From JACKAN01 sp964502735 (GTDB lineage Bacteria > Bdellovibrionota > Bdellovibrionia > Bdellovibrionales > UBA1609), in the NCBI GenBank assembly GCA_964502735.1, contig CAZCYD010000005.1, forward strand, positions 56,569 to 120,568: a DNA stretch of 64,000 bases, in the 5' to 3' direction. Of this stretch, positions 17,254 to 25,255 are shown one piece after another. Positions within the stretch are counted from its first letter, which is position 1; every line of letters starts with the position of its first letter. Position numbers and translations under genes: made by a program. The notes under the pieces are model-generated. The model was given only the letters and a program-made list of their open reading frames with translations. It did not search any database and was not told the origin of the DNA.

Positions 17254-17939
17254 AAAAAGTGCAGGATGCACAAAAGTTCCTGGCTCATTATCCCTCATTT
17301 TTTTCTTGTTTTGCAAATGTGTTGCAGAAGCTTTCTATTATAACTATTCTGCTCATTTCAGATTTTAAATTAATTCTCGCCAAAGAAACCAATAAAGATA
17401 ATCAGAATACAGAGTTAACAACTTCTCAACGTCACCAGGTATTTAAAGACTTAAATAAGCCTGCACTTTCACTAAATAAAAATCATTATATGAAACCAGA
17501 AGAACAGAAGAAGAATTTTGAAAAAAAACTGTATGATGCTGCTCAACTGTATGAAAGACAATTCCTAAATGAAATGGTAAAAGCGATGAGATCAACTGTA
17601 ACGCACTCCGAATACTCCCAACCAACAATGGCTGAGAAAATATACCAGGATAAGATGTACGATAAGTACGTGCAGGATTGGTCAGACAGGGGTGGAGTAG
17701 GGTTCTCAAAAATTATTTATAATCAATTGCTAGAGCGTTACTCTCCCTATCACAATCAGAAGGTGAATACACAAGAGGGAGTCTTCTCATTAGAAAAATC
17801 ATCTAGTAAGAGTTTTAATAAACCTCCTGAAAGCTCATTCAAGAAGTTAGAAGGGATTCAACAAGGAGGAGGTATCCATCCCGAAGTAGAGACCCAAAAT
17901 TTAGAATTGGAGGCTGATAATGGTAGCCATATTGAATGA
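17169..17939 (+). CDS. flgJ: FlgJ-like rod-binding protein
   Basis: The rod-binding (FlgJ N-terminal) domain caps rod assembly. It is visible around residues 115-195: EKKLYDAAQLYERQFLNEMVKAMRSTV, then AEKIYQDKMYDKYVQDWSDRGGVGFSKIIYNQL. No muramidase domain follows; the last 55 residues are Ser/Lys-rich. The N-terminal 90 residues are unusual, with a hydrophobic stretch (LSIITILLISDFKLILA) not expected in FlgJ. The ATG at 17169 has a poorly placed aagg, so the start is uncertain; a TTG at 17247 or the ATG at 17491 are alternatives. Confidence 0.75.
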   Translation: MVKRLQFRAGNRGKIQSQSRNDGVPSLLKKVQDAQKFLAHYPSFFSCFANVLQKLSIITILLISDFKLILAKETNKDNQNTELTTSQRHQVFKDLNKPALSLNKNHYMKPEEQKKNFEKKLYDAAQLYERQFLNEMVKAMRSTVTHSEYSQPTMAEKIYQDKMYDKYVQDWSDRGGVGFSKIIYNQLLERYSPYHNQKVNTQEGVFSLEKSSSKSFNKPPESSFKKLEGIQQGGGIHPEVETQNLELEADNGSHIE

Positions 17940-17995
17940 CTCGACTTTAGAGTCAAATTTAGAGTCAAAAGCCCAGTTGGGCATTTGGTCGAGTC
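17938..17995. repeat. Nested inverted repeats between flgJ and flgM
   Basis: The outer arms gactcgac (17938-17945) and gtcgagtc (17988-17995) enclose an inner hairpin gcccagttgggc at 17971-17982 and two copies of ttagagtcaaa. No T-run follows, so it may be an RNA processing or attenuation structure rather than a strong terminator. Confidence 0.6.
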
Positions 17996-18086
17996 TACAC
18001 ATTTTTTCAAAAGTTAGAGGGATAGCATTGCGGCAGGATGTCTCAATATGCTACACTTAAAGAAGTAGCAGGGATGCGGAGGAAGT

Positions 18087-18404
18087 ATGAAAATAAATAA
18101 CTCAATTGGGCCTAATTTAACTCAGATTGATAATGCAAAATCTAAAGGTGCCACCGACTCAAATGTGGTAGGTAGAGGTTCAAGAGAATCTGGTGGAGTT
18201 GGAGAGTCAGCTCAAGTGCATGTATCCGAACGTGCCCAAATGATGAATAGAGCCAATGAAATTGCGAGCAATGGAATAGATAGTGTAGATGAAGCTAAAG
18301 TTGCGAGGTTGCAAAAATTAATTGACGAAGGGAAGTACAATATTAGTGCAGAAGCTATTGCTGATAGATTAGTGGACGAACATATGATGTTACCTTCGGA
18401 GTGA
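18087..18404 (+). CDS. flgM: Anti-sigma28 factor FlgM
   Basis: FlgM binds the flagellar sigma28 factor and holds it inactive until the hook is complete, when FlgM is exported. The 105 residues show the family pattern: a polar, disordered N-terminal half, VHVSERAQMMNRANEIA, and the C-terminal sigma-binding helices DEAKVARLQKLIDEGKYNISAEAIADRLVDE. ggagg stands before the ATG. Its place between flgJ and flgN-flgK-flgL is usual for flagellar clusters and fits the sigma28-type promoters found before the flagellins. Confidence 0.93.
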   Translation: MKINNSIGPNLTQIDNAKSKGATDSNVVGRGSRESGGVGESAQVHVSERAQMMNRANEIASNGIDSVDEAKVARLQKLIDEGKYNISAEAIADRLVDEHMMLPSE

Positions 18405-18418
18405 TGAGGGATTAGTTC

Positions 18419-18934
18419 ATGACGAATCATTCTACTTATCTAAATCTTGTAAATAATCTTGAGGATATCATCAAGATTTATAGAGCCTTGCTTTTAATTG
18501 TGAGAAGGGAAAAGGAAATCTTAATTTCGGCAAATCTGGATGACCTTAACGAGAATAATAAAGTAAAGGAAGAGACTCTACTGAAAGCCAAGAAGTTAGA
18601 GAGAGAAAGGTTAGAGATTGTAAAGAAGTTGGTAGCAGAAGACAGAATTCCAAATGAAAAGCCAACACTTTTGGAACTCTCTGTATTTTATGAGGGGGAC
18701 AGAGGAGAGAAGCTTCAAAGTCTACATGCGGTGTTAGAGATTTTAGTAAAGAGATTAAAAGACATTAATAGTTTTAATGAGAAGTTAATTAATTCGGCGT
18801 TGCACAATATTACAGGCGCTATGAAATCGATAAAAGAATTATTAGAAGAAAACAAGACTTACCAGAAAGAGGGTGGAATACAATCTAGCCCTGCAACTCA
18901 AAGTTCAGGGCAGTTGGTAAGTAAGCAAGTGTAG
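18419..18934 (+). CDS. flgN: FlgN-type flagellar export chaperone
   Basis: FlgN delivers the hook-filament junction proteins FlgK and FlgL to the export gate. The 171 residues are almost all helical, with long heptad-like stretches (EDIIKIYRALLLIVRREKEILISANLDDLNENNKVKEETLLKAKKLERERLEIVKKL) and a polar Ser/Gln tail, as expected for the family. Sequence conservation is low, so the call also rests on the position between flgM and flgK. Confidence 0.82.
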   Translation: MTNHSTYLNLVNNLEDIIKIYRALLLIVRREKEILISANLDDLNENNKVKEETLLKAKKLERERLEIVKKLVAEDRIPNEKPTLLELSVFYEGDRGEKLQSLHAVLEILVKRLKDINSFNEKLINSALHNITGAMKSIKELLEENKTYQKEGGIQSSPATQSSGQLVSKQV

Positions 18935-18955
18935 TCACTTGCTACTGGAGACAGG

Positions 18956-20380
18956 ATGTCGAGAATATGGTCCATGATGGACATTGGTCGGCGCACGATG
19001 ATGAATAACCAGACGTCGCTGCAAACCGTGTCTCACAACATAGCAAATAAATCCACAGAGGGTTATTCTCGTCAAAGAGTAGAGCAGCAAACAAGCGTGC
19101 CTACGGGTTCTGGAAAATTGAGAATTGGAAATGGGGCTAGGTCCGTAAAGGTTACCAGAACTAATAACCCCTATTTGGAAAAACAAATACAAAATGAAAC
19201 TGTTGGTCTTGGGTTGGCGCAGTCTAAGGCTGAAGTTCTTATGAGAGTTGAGCAAGTTTACAATGAGCAGATCAATAAGGGTTTAAATAAGTTCATGGGT
19301 GAATTTTTTAACTCTTTTAGAGAGCTTTCCAATAATCCCGAGAGTTTGGCCACTAGGACTCTAGTCAAGGAGTCAGCCGATTTCTTGGCAAGAGATTTTA
19401 AAAGGGTGAACAATCAATTAAAGAGCATTCAAAATGATGTGGACTTTCAAGTTGTTACCCATGTTCAACAGATAAATGAATTAACCAAAGAAATTGCAGC
19501 ACTAAATGAAAAGGTGCAAGTTGTAGAATTAAACGATGTTCCTGCCAATGACGAAAGGGACAGGCGAGAGTTGTTACTTAAGCAATTGGGAGAGCTTATT
19601 AACATTAAATATACTGAGGGAGACACCGGCCTGGTGACTGTGACTGCGGGGAATACTGCCATATTGGTTTCAGGCCATAGTCATAGGGAATTAATGGCAG
19701 CTCCAACAGTTAAGCATCACAACAAGGATGAGGGAAATTTTGATGTTTTCTACAAGGCCACAGATTCTGGATCTCCTGTAAATATTACTCAGCAGATAAA
19801 GAGCGGAAAGTTGGGGGGGCTTATTGAAACGCGAGATAGTGTTATTAATGATCTGATTGGCCAAGTCGATAAAATGGCCTATGTGCTTGTGGATCAGGTT
19901 AATTCTGCTCACAGCCACGGGTATGATCGATATAATAAACCAGCCGGAGTTTTTTTTCGTCCTTTAGATATCAAAGGTGCAGCTGAAAATATTCAGTTAG
20001 ATGAAGGAATTATGAAAGATGTGGGGTTGATTTCAGCTGGAGCAACTCCATTTGCTCCCGGAGATAATAGAATTGCCAATATCATATCGGACATTCAGTA
20101 CAAGGGTGTTTTGAATTCTGGCGAAACAACACTTGATGAATTTTACAATTCTTTGGTTGGTCAAGTGGGGGTCACGACGGCTAGAGCGAATAATGAGTTG
20201 ATATCTCAAGGTGATCTTGTTTCACAACTAAAAAATATTAGAGAAAGTGTAAGCGGAGTCAGTTTAGATGAAGAAACCGCTAAGATGATTGAATATCAAA
20301 AAGGCTTTGAGGCTTCTGCTCGTCTAATCCGCACGGCTGACGAGATGATGGACACTGTTTTGAACTTAAAGAGAGTTTAA
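18956..20380 (+). CDS. flgK: Flagellar hook-associated protein 1 FlgK
   Basis: FlgK joins hook and filament. The 474 residues begin RIWSMMDIGRRTMMNNQTSLQTVSHNIANKSTEGYSRQRVE, the diagnostic FlgK N-terminus, and end SGVSLDEETAKMIEYQKGFEASARLIRTADEMMDTVLNL, matching the D0 helix. A central VNELNDVPANDERDRRELLLKQLGELINI-type segment and QQIKSGKLGGLIETRDSVINDLIGQVDKMA are also standard. flgL begins four bases after the stop. Confidence 0.97.
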   Translation: MSRIWSMMDIGRRTMMNNQTSLQTVSHNIANKSTEGYSRQRVEQQTSVPTGSGKLRIGNGARSVKVTRTNNPYLEKQIQNETVGLGLAQSKAEVLMRVEQVYNEQINKGLNKFMGEFFNSFRELSNNPESLATRTLVKESADFLARDFKRVNNQLKSIQNDVDFQVVTHVQQINELTKEIAALNEKVQVVELNDVPANDERDRRELLLKQLGELINIKYTEGDTGLVTVTAGNTAILVSGHSHRELMAAPTVKHHNKDEGNFDVFYKATDSGSPVNITQQIKSGKLGGLIETRDSVINDLIGQVDKMAYVLVDQVNSAHSHGYDRYNKPAGVFFRPLDIKGAAENIQLDEGIMKDVGLISAGATPFAPGDNRIANIISDIQYKGVLNSGETTLDEFYNSLVGQVGVTTARANNELISQGDLVSQLKNIRESVSGVSLDEETAKMIEYQKGFEASARLIRTADEMMDTVLNLKRV

Positions 20381-20384
20381 TTAA

Positions 20385-21479
20385 ATGAGAGTTGCAGATA
20401 GAATGACATTCGATCAGGTTAACAAGAATCTGGCCAAAAATCGCTCAGAGATGGCAGATTTGCAAAATCAGGCAGCGACACAAAAGCGGGTGAACAAACC
20501 TTCAGATGATCCCATTGCTGCGGCCAGAGTGTTGACAACCAGAATCGATCTCCAAGGAACTCAGCAGTACATTAAGAATCTCAACTATGCACAATCTTTT
20601 TTAGAGTTTACAGATCAATCTCTGGATGAGCTGACTCAGACTCTTGTGCGCTTGAAGGAACTCATTATTAGCCAAACGAGTGATGCTAGTGCGAACCCAA
20701 ACTCAAGACGAGTCGTGGCCACTGAAGTGGAACAGCTGTACAATCAAATTGTTAAAATAGGAAACCGTAAGATTGCCGACAGATTTATTTTTGGTGGATT
20801 CAAAACGACTCAACCTCCGTTTGATCCCAAAGGACAATACAAGGGAGATCAGGGTGAAATTTTAGTTGGAATTGATAAGCAAAGCTATTTAGCTATGAAT
20901 GTACCAGGGGCAAAAGTCTTTTTGGGAGAAGGACTGTCGGCAGATGGGGTTTCACATGCGACATCTACACAGCCTTCAACGATAGAGGACTTTTTACAGT
21001 CTGAACAAAAAAAACATCTGCACTCTTCAGGAGAGAGCCGACGGGAGTTGGGTGAATCTCTAGAAATAAGAGGACCCGCTAGCGTGAGTCCGTCAGAGAG
21101 TTACGTCCCCTCGCCACAAGATTCACCTGAGTCTCAGATAAAAGGGGTCAATTTATTCTCGGCGGTGAGATCTGTAGAGTCGGCATTAAGAGCTGACGAT
21201 AAGGTGGGTTTACAAAATTCTCTGGAAGTTATTGACGATGCCATTTCGCAGGTTATTTTGGCTCGCTCCCATGTGGGGGCCAGATCAATGGCGTTAAACA
21301 GCTCACTTGAAACCTTGCAAAAAGGCAAGGTCGATGCCCATGCTCAGATTTCAAACTTGGAAGACGCTGATGCCTTTAAGGTCATTAGCGACATTAATAA
21401 AACAGAGTCGACTCTTCAGGCAACCTTAGCCACTTCTGGAAAGATGATGCAATCTAGCCTTATGGATTTCATCCGTTAA
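20385..21479 (+). CDS. flgL: Flagellar hook-associated protein 3 FlgL
   Basis: FlgL forms the second junction layer. The 364 residues start MRVADRMTFDQVNKNLAKNRSEMADLQNQAATQKRVNKPSDDP, with the NKPSDDP motif found in FlgL and flagellins, and end in a flagellin-like C-terminal helix (TESTLQATLATSGKMMQSSLMDFI). Residues 205-250 form a polar Ser/Glu-rich insert. It is the last gene of the long flagellar operon; a large hairpin follows. Confidence 0.95.
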   Translation: MRVADRMTFDQVNKNLAKNRSEMADLQNQAATQKRVNKPSDDPIAAARVLTTRIDLQGTQQYIKNLNYAQSFLEFTDQSLDELTQTLVRLKELIISQTSDASANPNSRRVVATEVEQLYNQIVKIGNRKIADRFIFGGFKTTQPPFDPKGQYKGDQGEILVGIDKQSYLAMNVPGAKVFLGEGLSADGVSHATSTQPSTIEDFLQSEQKKHLHSSGESRRELGESLEIRGPASVSPSESYVPSPQDSPESQIKGVNLFSAVRSVESALRADDKVGLQNSLEVIDDAISQVILARSHVGARSMALNSSLETLQKGKVDAHAQISNLEDADAFKVISDINKTESTLQATLATSGKMMQSSLMDFIR

Positions 21480-21493
21480 TTGTAAAAAAATCA

Positions 21494-21570
21494 GATCAAG
21501 TTGATTGAGGTGAGGTGAGGCCAGGTCAGGCCAGGCCAGGAACTCTCACCTCGCCTCAATCAACTTGATC
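21494..21570. repeat. Large inverted repeat after flgL
   Basis: Arms at 21494-21519 and 21545-21570 pair over 26 bases with a single T-G wobble. The 25-base loop contains repeated ccagg motifs (gccaggtcagg ccaggccagg). The plus strand has no T-run after the stem, but an A-run precedes it, so as a terminator it would fit the minus strand; on the plus strand it may protect the 3' end of the flagellar message. Confidence 0.85.
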
Positions 21571-21720
21571 TAGGAAAAAATATTCAAAAAAGAAATAAAG
21601 ACTTGTTTTTTTATCGCATCGCATTAAATTGTCTGCCTGACGATTTAGAATTGTACATTCCGAAATTATCACCCTGAGTTTTCAAAAGAAAGGAGTAAAG
21701 GCTTCTAGAAGGAGGAAGTT

Positions 21721-22329
21721 TTGAAGAATCTAATAGTTATATTGACTGTGGCCCTCTCGGTGATCGGGTGCGGAAAGAAGAATGAAGGTAGAGGGCATAA
21801 ATTTGATTCCAACCACAGGGGCACTTTGTGGCCAGAAGTCTCACCTGAAACAGTAGTTGTGAAGGTAGATGCGTCTACGGGAGAAGTCTACTATGCAACT
21901 TTAACATCAATACAGAGAGAAATGAGCTACCAAGATTTGATTCGTAACGATCAGCTCTCGTTCCGAAGACAGAGTTCAGATTCTGTTATTCTTCATAGCT
22001 ATCCTACTGAACCTTCTGAGCAGCTTTATTTTGTAGAGAATGTTCAGGATTTTAAGAGGGAAAAAAGAGAAGTTAACAGTTATTATCTGCCTGGTGGAAA
22101 TAGAGGGTACTATTATTATAATTGTGGTTATCAGTACGGTTATTGGGGCTACTACAACTATTGTGGTTCAGCTTACGCGCAATTTTATCACTACTATCCT
22201 ATGAGTTGGTCTTATCAATATGAGTTTAGATACCAGCCTGTGTGGTATTGGAACTCAGTTTATTATTATTACACGCCAACTTATTATTACGATTATCGAG
22301 ATTGTTATTACTACATTTATGTAAGATGA
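21721..22329 (+). CDS. Tyrosine-rich lipoprotein of unknown function
   Basis: 202 residues. The start is a TTG at 21721 with AGGAGG upstream. The signal MKNLIVILTVALSVIGC gives a lipobox with Cys17. Residues 30-125 look like an ordinary folded domain. The last 80 residues are extraordinarily rich in Tyr, with Trp, Gly and Asn (YYYYNCGYQYGYWGYYNY and similar runs). I know of no family match. Such aromatic tails occur in surface or matrix proteins; any role here is inference. It sits alone between the flagellar operon and csrA. Confidence 0.8.
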   Translation: MKNLIVILTVALSVIGCGKKNEGRGHKFDSNHRGTLWPEVSPETVVVKVDASTGEVYYATLTSIQREMSYQDLIRNDQLSFRRQSSDSVILHSYPTEPSEQLYFVENVQDFKREKREVNSYYLPGGNRGYYYYNCGYQYGYWGYYNYCGSAYAQFYHYYPMSWSYQYEFRYQPVWYWNSVYYYYTPTYYYDYRDCYYYIYVR

Positions 22330-22472
22330 GATATGAGCTTAACATTTGTCTAGCGTAACAATATAAACAGTAAGACTTAGTGTTTGCCGGGGAAATTGAG
22401 ACTTTTAGTGAGTTTTTTTTACAAAAAAACTTCAGTCGGTCTTAATTTTGATTACAATCAGTTTGCCTTAAG

Positions 22473-22501
22473 TTGACAAGGAAACCGAAAAATAATAGCT
22501 A
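22473..22501 (+). promoter_or_regulatory. Possible sigma70 promoter of csrA
   Basis: TTGACA at 22473-22478, a 17-base spacer and TAGCTA at 22496-22501. The -35 is perfect and the -10 is weak. Transcription would start just before the structured leader. Confidence 0.4.
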
Positions 22502-22518
22502 AGGTTTCAAACTCTTTT

Positions 22519-22616
22519 TCCCGTAGAGAAGGATGCGGGACCCAAAAAAGGATTGGGAAGAGTTTTTAAGATTGAAAGCGAGTTCCGCTCAATCTTTGAC
22601 TAGGATGTTGAAGGAG
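22519..22616 (+). promoter_or_regulatory. csrA leader with GGA-loop hairpins (candidate CsrA binding sites)
   Basis: Stem TCCCG (22519-22523) / CGGGA (22536-22540) shows AGAAGGA in the loop. Stem CCCA (22541-22544) / TGGG (22554-22557) shows AAGGA in the loop. A third hairpin, aagattga/tcaatctt, spans 22568-22596. Two further GGA motifs lie at 22603 and in the ribosome binding site aaggag (22611-22616). GGA in a hairpin loop and in the Shine-Dalgarno is the known signature of CsrA-bound leaders, so autoregulation is likely. Confidence 0.6.
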
Positions 22617-22623
22617 ACCCACA

Positions 22624-22851
22624 ATGTTGGTTTTAACTCGGAAACTCGGAGAAAGCATAGCCATAGACGACAATATCAAGATTCGTGTTGTGCAAATTAA
22701 GGGCAAACAAGTTCGCTTAGGCATTGAAGCTCCAAAAGATACCAAAATTCACAGAGAAGAAGTTTATCAGGCTATTCAAACTCAGAACGAACAGTCTGCG
22801 TTATCGAGTTCTGAAAGCTCACGCGCTGTAGCAAAGCTATTAAAAACTTAA
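22624..22851 (+). CDS. csrA: Carbon storage / flagellin translation regulator CsrA
   Basis: CsrA is a small dimeric RNA-binding protein that blocks or stabilises target messages at GGA motifs; with FliW it controls flagellin translation in several bacteria. The 75 residues start MLVLTRKLGESIAIDDNIKIRVVQIKGKQVRLGIEAPKDTKIHREEVY, with Leu4, Arg6 and the VRLGIEAP / HREEVY RNA-contact region intact, plus a short polar tail. aaggag lies seven bases before the ATG. It precedes fliW by about 160 bases. Confidence 0.97.
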   Translation: MLVLTRKLGESIAIDDNIKIRVVQIKGKQVRLGIEAPKDTKIHREEVYQAIQTQNEQSALSSSESSRAVAKLLKT

Positions 22852-23012
22852 GTTCTTGTTTTTACTTTAAAATTCAAATATTTGAGCGTTGACGGGCAGA
22901 CTTCAGTTAAAATCTCGTTTTAATTTTTTTGATTATTTTACTTGATTTAACCATTTTTTGCCTTGCGGTGTCTGTTTTATAGGGGCATTCTTATACGTGG
23001 TAAGGGGGACAA

Positions 23013-23552
23013 ATGAGAATCAAGACGTCTAGGTTTGGAGCAGTAGATCTGACCGAGGAAGACATTCTCACGTTTCCTGAAGGTTTGTTAGGTTTTTCGA
23101 ATCTCAGGAAATTCGTTTTACTCGATGACCCAAATGATGAGATTTTTGCGTGGATGCAGAGTTGCGAGAACCCTGGCATCGCTTTTCCAATTCTTGAGCC
23201 AGAACTTTTTGCTGGTCAATATAAAGTAGAGTTGTCTAGACTCGATTACGAAGTTTTAGAGTCCACAAAACAAGATAACTTCAGATGTTTTACTATAGTT
23301 ACAATTCCTGAAGATCCCACACAAATGACGGCTAACCTAAAGGCCCCAATAGTTATTAGTGTGAAGAGTCGGAAGGCTCGTCAGTGTGTATTGCAAGATA
23401 ACAATCTGGCAATCAGAGAGCCTATTTTTTCTAAACTTCAACAAAGGGTTGTACAGAACCCTTCGGTTCCTATTAAAAGCCAGGCTTCAGAGCTAGGTGT
23501 GGCTGTAAAGCTACCCAATAACAGAGCTTCAGCACCAGAAATAGAAGTCTGA
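23013..23552 (+). CDS. fliW: Flagellar assembly factor FliW
   Basis: FliW binds free flagellin and otherwise sequesters CsrA, linking flagellin translation to filament growth. The 179 residues contain the family sequence RIKTSRFGAVDLTEEDILTFPEGLLGF, a FAWMQSCENPGIAFPI segment, FRCFTIVTIPEDPTQMTANLKAPIVIS, and RKARQCVLQDNNLAIREPIF. The last 30 residues are extra and polar. aaggggg lies in front of the ATG. The csrA-fliW pairing beside five flagellin genes makes this control circuit likely here. Confidence 0.95.
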   Translation: MRIKTSRFGAVDLTEEDILTFPEGLLGFSNLRKFVLLDDPNDEIFAWMQSCENPGIAFPILEPELFAGQYKVELSRLDYEVLESTKQDNFRCFTIVTIPEDPTQMTANLKAPIVISVKSRKARQCVLQDNNLAIREPIFSKLQQRVVQNPSVPIKSQASELGVAVKLPNNRASAPEIEV

Positions 23553-23783
23553 CAAAGGTCTAAAAAAGATACGCTTAGTTAAGTTTCAAAAAAACAATCC
23601 CGATCTTCCTTCTAGAAGGATGGCTTCTCGCTGGCTTGAACGTTTAGTGCTTTAAGTCGGTCTATCTTGATAGATGAATGCGAGGAGATCCTGCCACGGA
23701 AGGCAAGTCAAAACATTTCACATGAGATGTGGAGGCCTTATATATGCTAAGGATGGTGCACCCAAGGAAAGGGAGAAAAGGGT
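23553..23783. other. Intergenic region with a 14-bp perfect palindrome
   Basis: I see no gene in this stretch. It contains the palindrome tccttctagaagga at 23607-23620 and a short ctatcttgatag repeat near 23670. I compared it by eye with cyclic-di-GMP, cobalamin and TPP riboswitch cores and found no match. Confidence 0.5.
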
Positions 23784-24344
23784 ATGCATTATTTTGTCTG
23801 TCTACTCATCGTGGTCGGCTCATTTATTAGTCAAAACTCATTGGCCAAAGAAGTTGCAATTTTTGATTCTAGAAAAAGTCTGACGCTATCGAAGGATGAA
23901 CCTGTTTATAAAGATTTCTATATTAATGCAGGAACAGAAATTGGTTTGAGGCCGGGAGCTTTGGTAACCGTAATAAGGAACTCTTCACTCTATGATGCCT
24001 ATCAGAACAAGTCTCCCGGAGATTTGACTATTTCAGTAGGGCAGGTATTGATTATTCACGCGCAAAAGGGACTGAGTGTGGGACGCTTACACAAAGTTTT
24101 TTCAAGGGAGTCTCGACCGGTTCTTGAGTACGATTATATAATGGTTGGAGACAGATTAGACATTTCAACAATCACGCGTTTGAAAGAAAAATCGGCCAGC
24201 AAAAAAGTGCAAGAGAAGGCAGAGAAAAAAAATAAACTGGTGGATTCAGAGGAAAAATTAGAGTCTACGGATTTCGCTTCCTCCCAACCTCCACCAGACT
24301 TGTCTAAAAATGACGAACCTACCGTTATGCCAAGTTTGCAATAA
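23784..24344 (+). CDS. Exported protein of unknown function
   Basis: 186 residues with a signal peptide (MHYFVCLLIVVGSFISQNSLA). The mature part begins with beta-rich sequence, then VGQVLIIHAQKGLSVGRLHKVFS and LEYDYIMVGDRLDIS, a pattern that recalls C-terminal domains of FlgT-like flagellar proteins, though too short to assign. The C-terminal third is Lys/Glu/Ser/Pro-rich and probably disordered. gggagaaaaggg stands before the ATG. It is followed by prmA after 26 bases. Confidence 0.72.
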   Translation: MHYFVCLLIVVGSFISQNSLAKEVAIFDSRKSLTLSKDEPVYKDFYINAGTEIGLRPGALVTVIRNSSLYDAYQNKSPGDLTISVGQVLIIHAQKGLSVGRLHKVFSRESRPVLEYDYIMVGDRLDISTITRLKEKSASKKVQEKAEKKNKLVDSEEKLESTDFASSQPPPDLSKNDEPTVMPSLQ

Positions 24345-24370
24345 TTCTGTAAGGGTAGTATGACCCTCAC

Positions 24371-25255
24371 ATGACTCATTATTATAAAGTTTTATTAATC
24401 GGATGCCAAAGATTTGAAGAAGATGACATTGCAGATTTCTGCTTTTCGTTCGGAGCAGAGGGGCTCAGTGAGGTGTTGAGCTTCACTCAAGATGATCCGT
24501 CAAATTATGCGCCCAAGACAATTCTTTCGCCAGTGTTTAATTTGGAGGTTTACTTTCAAAATAAACCGAGTGTGGAGTTTTTTGCAGAAATAAGAAAAAT
24601 ATTTACTATAAATGAAGTGGTATGTACCGAGGAGCCAAATAAAGACTGGTTAGAAGAGTGGAAAAAGGGCTACAAGGCATTTCCCTTGGTTAGAGACTTA
24701 TGGGTGGTTCCTAGCTGGGAAAAGGCTCCAAGCGAAGCAAAAAAATACATTTCAATAGATCCTGGAATGGCATTTGGAACAGGGACACACGACACCACAC
24801 AGCTTGTTTCTCAACTTTTAATTGGTGCGCTTGAGGAGGAGGGAGCAAAAACTCTCCTTGATGTTGGGACGGGATCGGCCATTTTGGCAATTCTAGCAAG
24901 CCATTTGGGAGTCAAACACTCTTGGGGGATTGATAATGATCCAGAATGTCTAAGGGTAGCTCGAGAGAATGTCATTTTAAACGGTGTACAAAGTACGGTG
25001 ACAATACTTGATGAGAGTGTTGCAGAGTTAAATAAAAATTTTGATATTGTATTGGCCAATATAATTGATGGAGTTCTGCTTGGCTTAAAGCCACATTTAA
25101 TTTCAAAGCTAACAGTTGGTGGACGTTTAATTTTGAGTGGTATTCTTTTAGAAAGATGGTCAAAATTTCAAAAAGAGTTTGTAGAGAGTAGTGGGTTAAG
25201 AGTTGTAGCCTTGAGGGAGCAAGGCGAATGGTTGGGGGTCGTTTTGCGTGCGTAG
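24371..25255 (+). CDS. prmA: Ribosomal protein L11 methyltransferase
   Basis: PrmA methylates ribosomal protein L11 using S-adenosylmethionine. The 294 residues contain the N-terminal substrate-recognition domain, the family signature WVVPSW and SIDPGMAFGTGTHDTTQL, then the Rossmann methyltransferase core LLDVGTGSAILAILASHLG and DIVLANII (catalytic NI motif). The 3' end overlaps the rsmE start by eight bases. Confidence 0.93.
   Translation: MTHYYKVLLIGCQRFEEDDIADFCFSFGAEGLSEVLSFTQDDPSNYAPKTILSPVFNLEVYFQNKPSVEFFAEIRKIFTINEVVCTEEPNKDWLEEWKKGYKAFPLVRDLWVVPSWEKAPSEAKKYISIDPGMAFGTGTHDTTQLVSQLLIGALEEEGAKTLLDVGTGSAILAILASHLGVKHSWGIDNDPECLRVARENVILNGVQSTVTILDESVAELNKNFDIVLANIIDGVLLGLKPHLISKLTVGGRLILSGILLERWSKFQKEFVESSGLRVVALREQGEWLGVVLRA

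Noticed and set aside
22330..22472. Riboswitch-like or small-RNA gene upstream of csrA
   Set aside because: I found no core of a known riboswitch and no promoter-terminator pair; only the csrA leader hairpins are convincing.
23674..23883. Plus-strand ORF of 69 codons before the exported protein gene
   Set aside because: It overlaps the well-supported gene at 23784 in another frame and has no ribosome binding site or protein-like composition.
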